DNA of 64,000 bases from Microcyclospora pomicola (taxonomy: Eukaryota > Ascomycota > Dothideomycetes > Capnodiales), in assembly GCA_002786065.1 (NCBI GenBank), contig NHNY01000007.1, positions 1 to 64,000 of the forward strand. The letters are read 5' to 3'. This document shows, piece by piece, positions 1 through 11,202 of this stretch (positions are counted from its first letter, which is position 1; every line of letters starts with the position of its first letter). A program made the position numbers and the translations under genes. The notes beneath the pieces were generated by a model. The model had not been told where the DNA came from and made no database searches. It saw only the letters and a list, made by a program, of their open reading frames with translations.

Positions 1-86
1 AACCCTAACCCTAACCCTAACCCTAACCCTAACCCTAACCCTAACCCTAACCCTAACCCTAACCCTAACCCTAACCCTAACCCTAA
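1..86. repeat. Telomere repeat tract (CCCTAA)n
   Basis: About 14 uninterrupted copies of the hexamer CCCTAA start at the first base. Read on the other strand this is TTAGGG, the common telomere repeat of filamentous fungi. The orientation is right for the left end of a chromosome, so the window begins at a real chromosome end. The tract stops at a short A run and then joins helicase coding sequence with no spacer. Confidence 0.97.
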
Positions 87-3000
87 AAAACCCTCGGTTT
101 TAGACAATATTACGATGCTACACGACTGTTATCTACTCCGACCTACACGCCTAACTTCTTAAACAAAGTCGACAATGCTATAGGGAAGGCCGATGTATAT
201 AACTAAGTTCACATCTAGTAGATCGACGCTAGTCCCTAGAGCGGTCGTAGCTACGAGAGTCGTATCCTCGCTAGCCCTCTACGCCGCGATAGACTCATCG
301 TGATTAGATTACGCGCGGTAATAGGCCTAGCAACCGAGTGCGGCAGCGATCGCCTCGCTTAAGGCGTAGGTACGGCAAAAAATTAGGCAGCGTTAATTAG
401 GGGTTCTACGTTGCTGTTTACAGATTCGATCCCTTAAGGTCTCCTCCCGTGTAGCTACTAGGCCGACCTCTACTTCGTACATAATGTTGCTCCTATTCGT
501 CTGCGCGCGAACATAAAGCGGCCTACGTTCGATGTCTTAGAGAAGGAACAGAGCCTCTAGGTTAGGACACATTCGAGGCGGCAGGGTTCCGGTCAATAGC
601 ACTAATTGACACAGGATAGTGTAAAGCCGATTAAGATAGGCTAGTTAATAACGATAGGACTGTGCGGTAAGTAGGACGTGACACTCGTCGACGACGATAC
701 GATTAAGCCGACTATCTACTTGCAGTTTAGAAAGATATGTCATAAAATCATCGTTTACAGCGGTAGTCTCTACGCTAACGAAGACTAACTAGGCATTAGT
801 AGAGTGCTAGCCGTCCTACATCTGACTCTTAATGCCTAGTACGCGACTGCGCTAGACGAGGTTATTAATTAATGCCCGGAACGGTGCGACGACAATTATA
901 GCAGTCGTGGTCGATAGAGACGCGGGGAGCTGAAAGAGGAGACTCTTCCTACCTCCTAGAGGAAGAATAACTATAAGAGGACTTTTATCTTCTAGTACTA
1001 CTTTGAGTCCGGCCTTCTAGTAGACGTCTTTGAATTCGCTCTTAGGTCCGTGTAGGTGCGCTAATACTTCCTTAATCGCTAGATCTAAAAACTTTGACCG
1101 ACTGGCTAAAGTTTTTGCATTCGTTTCCCTTCGTACAAGTTTTCTTAGTAGAAGTTCGGGCTAGCTACCCGAATCTCGCGCTCTCGTAAGCCCTCGCTCT
1201 ACTAGTAGCCTATCGAATCTCTAAAACGAATGCTACTTGTAGGATACGCTTCGGAACGCATTTAGTATTCGAGAAGTCAGACTACGTAGTATAGTAGCGT
1301 CGATCGCATATATCCTATCGGCGGTAGCACTTATATACGCAAAGGCTAGGTCGTGAATGTTATTAGGGCCTTCTTTATCTTCGTCGATTATACTACGTAC
1401 TTGTTCTCGATCGATAGCTTTCGCGATGTATCTGTAATTATAGAAGGTAATTCGCGTGCCTATCTTACTTACGGTCTTTGTTGCGAGAGTCTTCGTAGCG
1501 TGTAAGGTAGACTATAGACCCTGTTTATTAGTCTATAGGAAGCTCCTAGCTTTTTTAGGAATACTGTCTCTGTCGAGGAGCATATAGAATAGGCGAATCT
1601 TAACAAGATAAGCGATAAGCAATTTTCCTACTCGATGTAGTAAGAACCGGGCAATAACACGATATGCCCCTGTAATAGCCTACGACTTGTAATACGTAGT
1701 AACGATTATAACCTCTCTATTAACAATATACACGTTTCGTAGTCCCTTATAAGCGTTTATCTATCGACTTAGGAGTATCTCTACCCCTCGCGCTAGTGCG
1801 CCGCTATATATATAGACGAGGATAAATAACAATCCTATAAATCGGTCGAGATAACTATAATAGGCCCGCTAGGCATATAGCTCTACCTTTAGCGTCTTGT
1901 CGAATAATGATCGATAGGTAGAGGAGACTACAAGTCGTCGGAGAATAGCCTTACGCCTAGACATAAGTTAGTTTCTAGGGTCGGCTATAAAGGAATATCC
2001 TAATGACCTGTTATTTATATCGTCTATAATTGCCTTAAAGGACCTAGCGACGTCTACTGCCCCTAATTTCTAGTACAGAACGTGTTCTGTAGCTGTATAT
2101 ATATTGTTCACAAATTGCCGTAGGTTATTAAGAGGGAGACGTTGCCCCTAATAAATCAAGGTGTCTTAGGTATCTAACTAACTTACCTATAGTAGAGCAC
2201 CGACTTCTTTGCCTACGCTAAGAGTATATATAAGTAAGTTTATAATGTAGTGGAACGGCGTAGGCCGTCTATCTATAAGCTATAGATAATAAATAGCGAT
2301 AAACTTAGTAAATGGGTCTGTTAGCTGTGTACGAGAGTCGCGCAGTAATGCATGTTTAAAGAGGATTAATCGAGCGTAATATAGTAATCCCGCCAGTATT
2401 TGACTATATATAGGCGCGAGGTAGAAACAGTACGTCTGCTCGTAGATACCTAGCACAGCGCAAAAATGTATTAACGCCGACTTCGAAGTGCCTAGAGCTT
2501 TATATTGCTATAGCCGAACACTAAGATCGAATATCGAACGATCTAATACCTCGTCGCCTTCCCCGAAGTTTACCGCGTCCTATGCTTTACGCATCGCTCG
2601 CTCCTCTATTAGATCGAATTAGTGTCTATAATTCGTTCCGCTATATAGTAAGCGAAGGTTATAACAGATGCAACGTGCCTAATAGCTTACGTACTTCTAA
2701 TGCGTTGCTTTCTCGTAATACACACTGAATAGCTTAGTATTGGTTTCCGTAGCTTTCGGACTGTTCAACCACCCTAGAACAACATCTCCGTCCTCGACAT
2801 CTCGGTACTACGCCTTTATACTAGCCTCGTATTGTGCGAGGATTCGGTAGACGGAGTCCTAAATGCTACTTAGCTACGCGTCGTCGTTCGTCGGCTTTAC
2901 ACTTAACTAAACGACCTAGCGTAGATCATACCTAGTAAACTTATCAGCCTATCTCGTCTTTCGTATCTATAGCGTGTTGTCTATAGGCGCTAATTCTCCG

Positions 3001-3590
3001 CTTAGGTTATACTGCTCCTCTAGTTCCCCTTAGTCTCTTAGTTTCCCCCTTTCTAATATATTTACTACGGCCTCTTCCTAATCACCCTTATCCCCTTCTT
3101 TACTTAGCCTTTTATCGAGGACGCTAAAGTACTACCGATAGGGACCCCTAAATAATGTCTATATCTTGCCTAGCTTCTAAAGTCGTATAGCAGCCCTTAC
3201 CTAACCGTGCTTCCCCTAATAGTGTTCTTATATGCTACTTTGCTCCTTTATAGCATATTAGCACCCCTAACAAACCTAGCTATTGTGTATCCCGAGACCT
3301 AGGATAGGGCGAGAAATGCCGACTAGGGTTAGGATAGCCTTTAGATCTACAAGATCTAAACTAGCGATATACGTCTCGATAAGCTAACGATCTTTAAGAG
3401 GCCAATCGATATGTTAGCAGCGAAGATATCGTTGTATCCCTTTTGTCGACAGGACGTAGTATATCTTATATAGGAGGCACACTATAATACGAGCATTAGC
3501 GATATAAAGGACACGCTACTACAGCTCGGTAGGTAAATCGATCGTAATGTCTCTCCTATCTTTAGGAGAAAGTCGACTATACTATACTAA
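87..3590 (-). pseudogene. Telomere-linked RecQ-type helicase, RIP-degraded and cut short by the telomere
   Basis: Reading the minus strand toward the telomere, one frame stays recognisable for about 3.5 kb. In order it shows two zinc-finger-like cysteine/histidine patches near 3400-3480 and 3190-3280 (DUF3505-like); a long helical region; GYSFIADPRN at 1971-2000, which I recall from fungal telomere-linked helicases; a P-loop now reading GGRKS at 942-956, followed by LLFQLPA; DECH at 678-689; a LTGTLPP motif III near 610; CLIFCR motif IV near 380; and a VIYIGLPYS...EVRRVGR motif V/VI near 140-220. The frame is interrupted only by TAG and TAA, mostly where Gln or Trp is expected, as RIP of CAG, CAA and TGG would give. 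Even the P-loop Arg fits GGTGGG changed to GGTAGG. A normal protein continues well past motif VI, but here the telomere begins within about 25 codons. The 5' limit is approximate. Confidence 0.85.
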
Positions 3591-3789
3591 TAGAGTTGGT
3601 AACATTTGCTAAAAAGCGATATAATGTCTAGCGATTCTAAAACTTTAGCTAGTCGGTTAAAGTCTTTGCTTACGTTGCTAAATCTATCGCGATGTTTAAT
3701 TATGTAAGCTAGGGTGCGATCTTCGGATGACATAAGCCTTAGCGGTATGCGTTCTCTACTATACACTCCCTAACACTTTATCGACATAC

Positions 3790-5336
3790 GCTAACCTTTG
3801 CTTCCTGTCCCTTACTCCCTATACAGATAGCTGTAGTCTCTCGACATTATATTAACCTTATCTACAGTAGTAAAGCTGCTATCGACGATCTCTACTAAAG
3901 ATGCTATATATGTCCTACGAGAAGGGCCTAGAACGGACGTAGATGCCGCTCTACTACGCGAACTAGATCTATTAGGTAACAGTAAGGCACAACGACTGTA
4001 TATTATCGAGCTATTAAAGCAGCTAGCTACGTAGACCGAGGACAGCGGGTTACGGTCTGCGATAATATACAAATATAGTATAACGAAAGGTCTGTAGCGT
4101 ACTACTAGCATTAAGGATGTACGGATGTACGTAAAGGATAAGAACACCCTCGACATAATTACTGTAAATGTCCTATTAGGTTATAGTATATACGTAAGGA
4201 AGGAGCGGCTCCTAAATACTATTACAGATACATAGGGCCGAGAGTAGTTTAAAGAAGTAAGAACTCGTCTATATAACGAGCAGTCTACTTTACCTTAGCA
4301 ATATAGTACTTCGGTTCTAAGGGCTATCGTTCGTACGACGAAGTCGAAGACATTACTAGAGGACGCTATAGCTAGCTAGAACTAGCGCTAGATATCGCGG
4401 ACTAATATGTAGCAGCGCTAGGCCTTACAGATCAAAGCTCCGACGACATCTCGCCTATAGCTATATAATGTGCTTAAGACGTAGAAGCTTAGCTCTTAGC
4501 TACAGACTACCTAAGCTAGCACTATAGACCTAACGATATACCTATTAGTACGAGTGAACCTTAGGATCCTATCTTATTAGAAGAAGCGTAAGTACGTGCA
4601 GCGGCCGAATACGAGCAGGCCTACGCCGCCGGTCGAAGACTAGCAGCCTAGAGATCTAGCATTAAGCGTATGCTCTAAGGACTTATAGATCTCGTCTCTA
4701 GGAGGCCGACATTAGGTTAAGCGTGTACGCAACTAGAAGATAAAACGAAGCAAGCCTAAAGATACGCGCCGTGTCCTCTCCGACTCGTAGGTTAATACTA
4801 CAGATAAAGACCTGTCCCTATACGAGTCGACTACAACTATGAAGTTGTTATCGCTACCCCCGAGACAAAAGGCGCGTTCTGCCCGGATTATTATCGACAG
4901 CGACGAGACCTCTCTGTCTAACGCGGATAATCTAGGAACAGATCATAACATAGGCGAGATATATGCTAAAGCCTATAACCTTCTAGCCTTAGAAGAGGGA
5001 CGTTTAGGCCTAGGGTCGGAGTACGCGCATTGCATTCTAAACGAAGTGTTAGCTTGCCTTAGCATCGACTTGCCTCGCTACGAGACTTTGTTAGAAACGT
5101 CGCAATACTGTAAGTCGTACGACTTTAGGACTACAGACATCCTAGACAAGCTAAGAGATGTATACTCCGAGAGCGTAAGGTCTACTACTATTAATAAACG
5201 ACATCGAATATTTAGCCCTACCCCGATAGAGCGCACTAGATATAGCCCTGCCCCTGCTCCCTCTACTTCCCGACAGCTATTACCTAGTATTACACCTTCG
5301 ACCCTTCTATTATTATTCTTTAGTGTACCCTAGACT
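3790..5336 (+). pseudogene. Unidentified RIP-degraded coding region, divergent from the helicase
   Basis: A plus-strand frame keeps the look of protein (Lys/Arg/Asp/Glu-rich, few odd residues) from about 3790 to the stop at 5331-5333 but is broken repeatedly by TAG. The last 164 codons, from 4839, are open. They hold a helical middle part (IYAKAYNLLALEEGRLGLG) and a Pro/Ser/Thr-rich end. I recognise no family. It starts about 200 bases from the helicase 5' end and points the other way, so the two may have shared a promoter region. The same TA-rich, CA/TG-poor composition covers both, so both were probably repeated sequence when RIP acted. It could be a gene of the subtelomeric repeat block or part of a mobile element. 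Confidence 0.45.
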
Positions 5337-6397
5337 ATAAGGATTGTAAAGAGTATAGCGTAGGTGTAGAAAGCAGACCTATTTTAAAGACTTTAACCGA
5401 CTAGCAAAAGTAACTTGTATTTAGATCTACTACCTTACCTATTAAATAGTTCGAAGTATATATGTGATGTAGAATACTATATCGTAGCGCGAGTAGTCTG
5501 AAATATATATATATGCTCTAAACTACCTTAACGAACTTTAATACTAATAAAGCGACATTTCGAAACTATATTATGTAACGACGAGTCGTTATAGCGACTA
5601 TAAATGTATACAAAACTTGCTTTAAATTGTTTTAATTGCCTCTTAAAACTATTTAGAAGCGCTGTGATAGCGCGTTGTCGAAACAATTAATAGTTACTAA
5701 GAGATGGTCGTCCCTTCTAAAAATGTCTGTGCACTTCAGAATTTGTATAGAGAATCTCGATAAGACACTGTCTTGTCGTCTTAAATAGTAGGTAGTCATG
5801 GACTTGGCTCGACCTAATTTTAAAATAAGGTTTTTGACTTTTACTGTTGCGCGTCGCACTAACTTCGATGTACGTCGAGCCAACTGTATCCACAGAAATT
5901 CAGGAGTGGAAAGCACCACACTACCTTATTATGCGAAACCGCGTAATTGTTGTAGGTAGCGATTGGAGGGAGCCGCCACAACGCCAAGGACGGTAGATGA
6001 TGTGGGGAAGAAGCTTGGCACGCTCAGGTGCCGCGGATGGAGGCCGTGGCGGAACGGCGCAGGACGAATGAGAGAACGGAATTCCGAGCCATTGGCGGAG
6101 GCCAGTGTCGGCACCCATTTTTTCAATGCATCATCGTCAATACAAAGCGATGATGTCGTCCTCCGCGGGATGAAGTCGATTCGAGTTGAACTTTTCGACG
6201 CCGTCAGGTCTCGATCGCGAAACGCGTGGACGGGTGGCTTGCGCGATACGTCATTCGCAGCTATAGTCATATTGTATGTCGACAACATCGACCATAAAAT
6301 GAAGCCTGTCGCCCACTTGGGAGATATGTAGCACGACACTCAAGGTTATCACTGTGCTTCAAAAGTTGAAAGGAAGCGTGCCAACTCGATCGAAGAC
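5337..6397. other. RIP boundary and upstream region of the phosphatase
   Basis: From 5337 to about 5920 the DNA is still TA-rich with no convincing gene. At about 5920-5940 it changes sharply to ordinary, CG- and TG-containing sequence. The open frames at 5929-6339 lie on both strands over each other and look like chance. Confidence 0.6.
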
Positions 6398-7241
6398 ATG
6401 GCCCCGACTATCCATCTCGTTCGTCATGCGGAAGGATATCACGTATGTCGTTGCTATTCACGATGCCGATTCGGATCAAAACATCGCTAATGGTGTTCCC
6501 CGCAGAATGCGCTCGAGAACGGCGAGAAGATCCACGACCCGTTCTTGACGGACAAGGGCAAGAGCCAATGCGAAGAACTCTGCAAGAACTTTCCGCATCA
6601 CGACAAGGTGAGTGATTCGCTCTATCGGCACTACTGCTTGCGAGTCATGAACTGAACCGTCGCCATAGATCGACATCCTCATGGCCAGCCCGCTCAAGCG
6701 CACTATCCAGACGTGCCAGATCGTCTTCGCGCCCGTGGTGGAGCGCGGCCAGAAGATTCTGCTGATGCCCCTGGCCGAAGAGAGCTCCACCGAGCCCATG
6801 GACACCGGTTCCGAGGAAGCCGCGCTCCGCGAGGCTTTCGGTGACCTGATCGACCAGCGCCGCCTCCCAGATTTCCCCGGCTGGAACGACAATTCGGGCG
6901 AGTTCACCGAGGATGCGCCGTCGCTGATCGCCCGCGCCCACAAGTTGCGCCAGGTCCTGCGTGCGCGACCGGAGAAGAACATCGCGCTCGTGTCGCACGG
7001 CACCTTTGCGCATTTCATTGTGGGTAACATCGATCACGAAGGCGAGCAGGTGACGCGGATGTGGGATAATGCCGAGTGCAGAAGTTTCACATTCTTGTCG
7101 GACGACGACGAGGAGTGCCAGCTGAGAGAGACGGATGAGTCGAAGGCGGGGAGACGAGACTTAGAGAAATCCAGCGAGGGATATGTCCTGGCCCCGGATA
7201 GCGGGAGACGGGGTTCGGCAGGCAGTGCACTTAGTCCCTAA
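6398..7241 (+). CDS. Histidine phosphatase (phosphoglycerate mutase-like), 239 aa
   Basis: A member of the histidine phosphatase superfamily, which moves or removes phosphate through a phospho-histidine. Three exons: 6398-6442, 6506-6607 and 6669-7241, joined in frame. The start gives MAPTIHLVRHAEG, so the phosphorylated His is residue 10 in the RHAEG motif. The SPLKRT segment (residues 56-61) follows the usual spacing, and the second catalytic His is residue 159 in VSHGT. Both introns have clean GTATGT/GTGAGT donors and AG acceptors. The last 50 residues are Asp/Glu/Ser-rich and probably disordered. No signal peptide, so likely cytosolic. The substrate cannot be told from sequence; similar fungal proteins (PMU1-like) are broad phosphatases rather than glycolytic mutases. 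First intact gene inside the RIP-marked end. Confidence 0.88.
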
Positions 7242-7695
7242 ATCTATTCATGCATACAAATCATTGAACCCTTGTATGTCGCCCACTGGACTCGAGCGAC
7301 TGTCGTAGCGGATCACGCAAATCATTTCCTACACTTTGTCGAGCTTAGTAGCTCAAAACGCGGAAACATGCTCGGCGAACAAGAGATGCGCTCGGATGGG
7401 CGTAACCAATAACAAACCAAGGTCTGCTTCCCATTTCAGGTAGACCAGAAATAAATGCGAAGCGATGCGCAGCCTGTATACGGAAAAATCTGAGTTTACT
7501 CCACCACCCGTCGAGTGGTATCAGAAGCGACTTCATCAGGACTCGATAGAGGATCATACTCAGGGTCTGACAGTATACTACACACCTCTCTGATGTGGCT
7601 TCCAAGATCAGCCAGGACCTCAACAGGTTCTCCCTCCATCGCAGTTATGTTTTCCCTTTACGTAAGTCCTTACTTAGGCATATCGCCTGCGAATG
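7242..7695. other. Intergenic, convergent gene ends
   Basis: About 450 bases between the 3' ends of the phosphatase and the GH43 gene. I see no further gene. A minus-strand open frame at 7345-7623 has no family likeness and is left out. Confidence 0.5.
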
Positions 7696-8940
7696 CTACA
7701 TTTTGGTAACCAGGTGTGGCCAGCCTTGTTGGTCGAAAGCAAGATAGTTCCAACCAAATCGTATCCCGCCGCCTGCTCCACTGCTGATGTTGTGGTATTG
7801 ATAGTACATGACGAGACCTGGTTGGACTTGTCAGCGCGTCGGTTGACGTCAAAGCATATACGACACACCTTCACTCGGGTCATTGAGCACGCCTACAGCC
7901 GCTGGAGCAAACACTGAGCCGTCTGAGCTGCTTTCAAGGACGATCGTGCCATTACGGTTGGGAGTGGTGGCACAGTCGGCGAGGCTGCTATCACGATACA
8001 CGTGGTTCCCGGCGTTGAAGTCTGCCAAAGTACCGCGACATACCTCGATTTTGGCAACGGCAGGTTCTTCATCGAGTGAATTGCCGGGGCAGCAGAGACC
8101 GCTCTAGAAGGAAGCAGAGATGTCAGTACTGCTCATGGCTGCGACAGATAGTAGAGTGCCCACGTGGTAGAACATGTATGTATACTCGCCATGTCTCAAC
8201 TGGTACGCGCCGTTGGTATTATTCTTGGGACTGGGACTAGGGACTGGTTGGTCTGCCACAAGCTCTATAACCGGCGTGCCTGAAGCCCAGGAGAGGAGGT
8301 CATCCGTGAGCTGTACGGCGTATTGTCCCCAGCCGCGACTGGAGAATGCAAGGAATGGAGGGTAGGTGACGGCCTGAGGATCTTTGGGCGTTCCCAAGAG
8401 CGAATTGTCGAGACGAGTGTAGTAATTCAGATCATGCACATTCGGCGCGGCTGGAATGCCCAGTGATCCGTGGTCGGTCCATGTGCCTTCATCCATAGAT
8501 GGAGATGTTGCAACGGATAGATCGAAGTGGCTCGTATTGCTGGGGAGCTCGAATTCCTCGCCGCCGGAGAAGACGCCGTAGAACAGAAAGTACGTCCCAT
8601 TGGCATGATGAATCTCTGGCGCCCAGAGGTCAGTGTTACTACGATTGACCGCAAAAGGGCTCTTCAGCTCTCCGGAGAGGATCTCAAAAGCATAATTCCA
8701 TGGTCCTCGGAATGCAGGAGCGGTCGCGACCGACATGCCCAACCCACTGCTGTTGCTCTTGGAGAATCGAAAGTACTGGCCATCGGGACGCCGGATCATG
8801 CTGAAATCCTGGTAGTCCAGGAGACCGGGCGGGTTTGCGCAGGCCGTACCCACGCATGGCTCAGGTGGAGGATAGGTCACTCGCGTAAGACCCAGGGATA
8901 CGAAGGCAAAGCAGAAAGCAAGCTGAAGAATGGATCTCAT
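7696..8940 (-). CDS. Secreted glycoside hydrolase family 43 (arabinanase/xylosidase type), 380 aa
   Basis: Three exons on the minus strand: 8940-8164, 8103-7869 and 7826-7696. The first starts with a signal peptide (MRSILQLAFCFAFVSLGLT), so the enzyme should be secreted to act on arabinan or arabinoxylan of plant cell walls. Family signs: an Asp in YQDFSMIRRPDG at the base position, LWAPEIHH, an Asp in TRLDNSLL, the FYHSGLCC strand that forms across the first splice, and the terminal GWNYLAFDQQGWPHLV strand typical of five-bladed GH43 folds. Introns are 60 and 42 bases; the 60-base one has a CTGAC branch site. Oddity: where the general-acid Glu normally stands (E-G/A before the YTYMFYHSG strand) I read N-G-A-Y. 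Several Asn-X-Ser/Thr sites suggest glycosylation. Substrate not assignable. Confidence 0.82.
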
Positions 8941-10612
8941 GTTTGATTAGGCTGACGGAAGGGTGGTCGCGCAACTATCACCCCATAGAGGGTGCGCAAG
9001 GAGAATTTATAAGGGCAATCGCGGATAGACCCCGGCATGGATCTCTATGATCTTACGGCACACATTGCTATACCCAAGCTTCATGCCTGATCTAGAACGG
9101 AACGGTGATGCCGGGAAGTGATGGTGAGTATAGCCACATTGCTGACCAGTACGTCATGTTAGTTGGAACGGAACAGTCTAGGGAGTCGAGATTTTGGATC
9201 CTGCAGGAACAGAACTGAACGATGCTGCGTGTCTCGACACAAGTCACCTTTTCTACCCATGCAAACACGAAATCGTGTTACTGAGAAGCTCTATACTATA
9301 TTCCCTGATATCATCATCTGGACACATACGCTTGTTCTGACTTCAAAATGTGAGCGAAAAAGGTCGGCCTCATACAGTACACAGTTTATCGCATAGGTGA
9401 ACCACCTAGGAGTTAGTACCACTCAACCCACGGTTTAAAAAGCACCTGTTCCCATGTAGCTGTACCAGCCATAGTGCCCCGAGCCCCAAATGCGGTGAGG
9501 TATCCAAGTTGTCGACGTCGCTGATACGAAACTAGCTAAGACCTATCCTGATCGCGTTCAACACATCGGTTCATTCTTCCCGCTGACGAGATACAGTGTC
9601 TATGGCGTGAGCAGCTGACGTACATATGATGGGAAATTATGCCGCAGCGAAGCAGCATGGCCAGTCGTACTCAGTGTGGCTTTGGACCCCGCCTTACCAA
9701 AACCTTGTACTGACGTATAAGCATGGTGAAGCAGGAGAGGGTGGTTGACATTGCTAGTTGCGATGGTGCCGATAGGGCGATGAAGAACAGAGCAGTCTCT
9801 ACGCCGAAAGCAAGCAAGGCCGCGAACTCAACCGCGGTGGCAGAATATCCATAGTGCTCTTCGATTGTCCACTTGACATAGCAAGGATCTAGCAGACGCG
9901 GGCATTGTTCGTGTGACAATCAGGCTAGTAGTGATGAAGTCTTTCCAGGGGATCTGCAGTCCGGGATCCAGGACATGCCGGTGGAGCTGAAGTTCAAGAG
10001 CCAACAGCCAAAGTCACCACTGTAGAACAAAAGAATGACGAGACGGCGTTAAGACGTTCGGCACCTCGTGGAAGTTGACTGCGGGCTGCTCACAATGGAT
10101 AAGGTATCAGCGACTCTACATAACGAAGTCGTATGCTGCTGACCTGCTTTTGGCGACCAGCTATGAAGTATTGCGCATGCTCATCTTTGCCTCCATAATG
10201 CAGGTAGCCACTATCACCTTCATTGCAGTCCAGCTGAAACTAGTTCGCGAAGCAATGTCGCCATCGAGATCGATGATTCAGGCAAGGTGGTTGTTCTGTC
10301 TGCACCCAGGCTTGCGACAAGCAGTTTGCCCACCGAGTCATCAGAGCGTGAAGCTGGGAATCTCACGATATCAGCATAGTCAGACACACACGCCTGCACC
10401 GGGCGTGAAGAGCTGGCCAATCATGTTTACCGAAACACTTGCGTTCTTGTGCTTCTACACAGGACAATGAAATATTGTATGTGTTCGGCGTTGCTATCCC
10501 GCTGCACGCGATGCTTGCAAATGATAGCGGCAGCGAATAGAATACTGCGAGACGGATTCGGCTTTTACCTGTAATATCTTCTCTATATTTATCATGGTTG
10601 ACTGGCCTAAGC
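8941..10612. other. Intergenic, about 1.7 kb; one weak membrane ORF
   Basis: Holds the GH43 promoter. A minus-strand frame at 9671-9919 (82 codons) contains two hydrophobic stretches (FAALLAFGVETALFFIAL and a second after it) and could be the last exon of a broken membrane-protein gene, but I found no convincing upstream exon. Nothing else is supported. Confidence 0.35.
9006..9013 (-). promoter_or_regulatory. TATA-like box of the GH43 gene
   Basis: The minus strand reads CTTATAAA about 66-73 bases before the GH43 ATG at 8940. Position and sequence fit a TATA box of a regulated secreted-enzyme gene. Confidence 0.45.
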
Positions 10613-10732
10613 ACATACGACCACAGGCGACTGAGAACTGGGCATCCCGTCCGCTCTGCCATACATAAGCAGTCGACCGGCGAATTAGTAGTACGGTGGG
10701 TGACCACGTGCGAATCCTCGCTGTTGTATGTT
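10613..10732 (+). rRNA. 5S ribosomal RNA, copy 1
   Basis: About 119 bases that begin ACATACGACCACAGGCGACT and end TGTTGTATGT. Both ends pair to form helix I, as in fungal 5S rRNA. The middle has GGGCATCCCGTCCGCTCTGCC (loop A/helix II), AAGCAGTCGACCGG (A box), TTAGTAGTACGG (loop with intermediate element) and GGTGGGTGACCACGTGCGAA (C box, helix IV). A T run follows at once, as needed for RNA polymerase III stop. The copy is identical to those at 28.4 kb and 48.3 kb. Dispersed single 5S genes are usual in filamentous ascomycetes. Small open frames over this locus are chance. Confidence 0.93.
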
Positions 10733-11202
10733 TTGCATTTTTGTATCGCATTCTGTTTTGCCCCCTAACCCCATCTGAGCGCAACGCTGTAGTCGCGGTG
10801 TGCTCCTTTTTATGTGATTGTGTCGGTCGCTGTTTAGGCGAAGGTTTTGAAAAGTTGAGCATTCAGAGGAAAGAAAATTGATGCACGCAATCTCCGCCAC
10901 GAGTGCCGCGACACCATCAACCTATTCACTATAGTATGTTGTGCACTACGTGCTGTCTATCTCTTACAGCTTTTGTAGAGACCTGAACATAGCTAGGAAG
11001 AGAGCATGTAGCTGTTTCAAGGTCGATGAAGCTGTGCGTCACTTGGTTGATTAATCTGCATTCTATTTACTACAACTATAGCTTCTAGCCGGGAAGGAGC
11101 TATATGGCTGGAGCAGTTACTACGTAGGAGAGTGACGAACGTAGTTCCAGGCCAATTGTATAGTACATCATCAAGTATTAAGAGCACCAAGAACCACGAA
11201 TA
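10733..11202. other. Intergenic
   Basis: About 470 bases after the 5S gene. T-rich just downstream of it; otherwise I see no gene or repeat. Confidence 0.5.

Noticed and set aside
5929-6339. Overlapping open frames on both strands before the phosphatase
   Set aside because: They mirror each other over the same bases, lack motifs and start right at the composition edge.
10696-10881. Short frames with a shared peptide at 10.7, 28.1-28.4 and 48.4 kb
   Set aside because: The shared peptide is the translated 5S rRNA gene, not a protein family.
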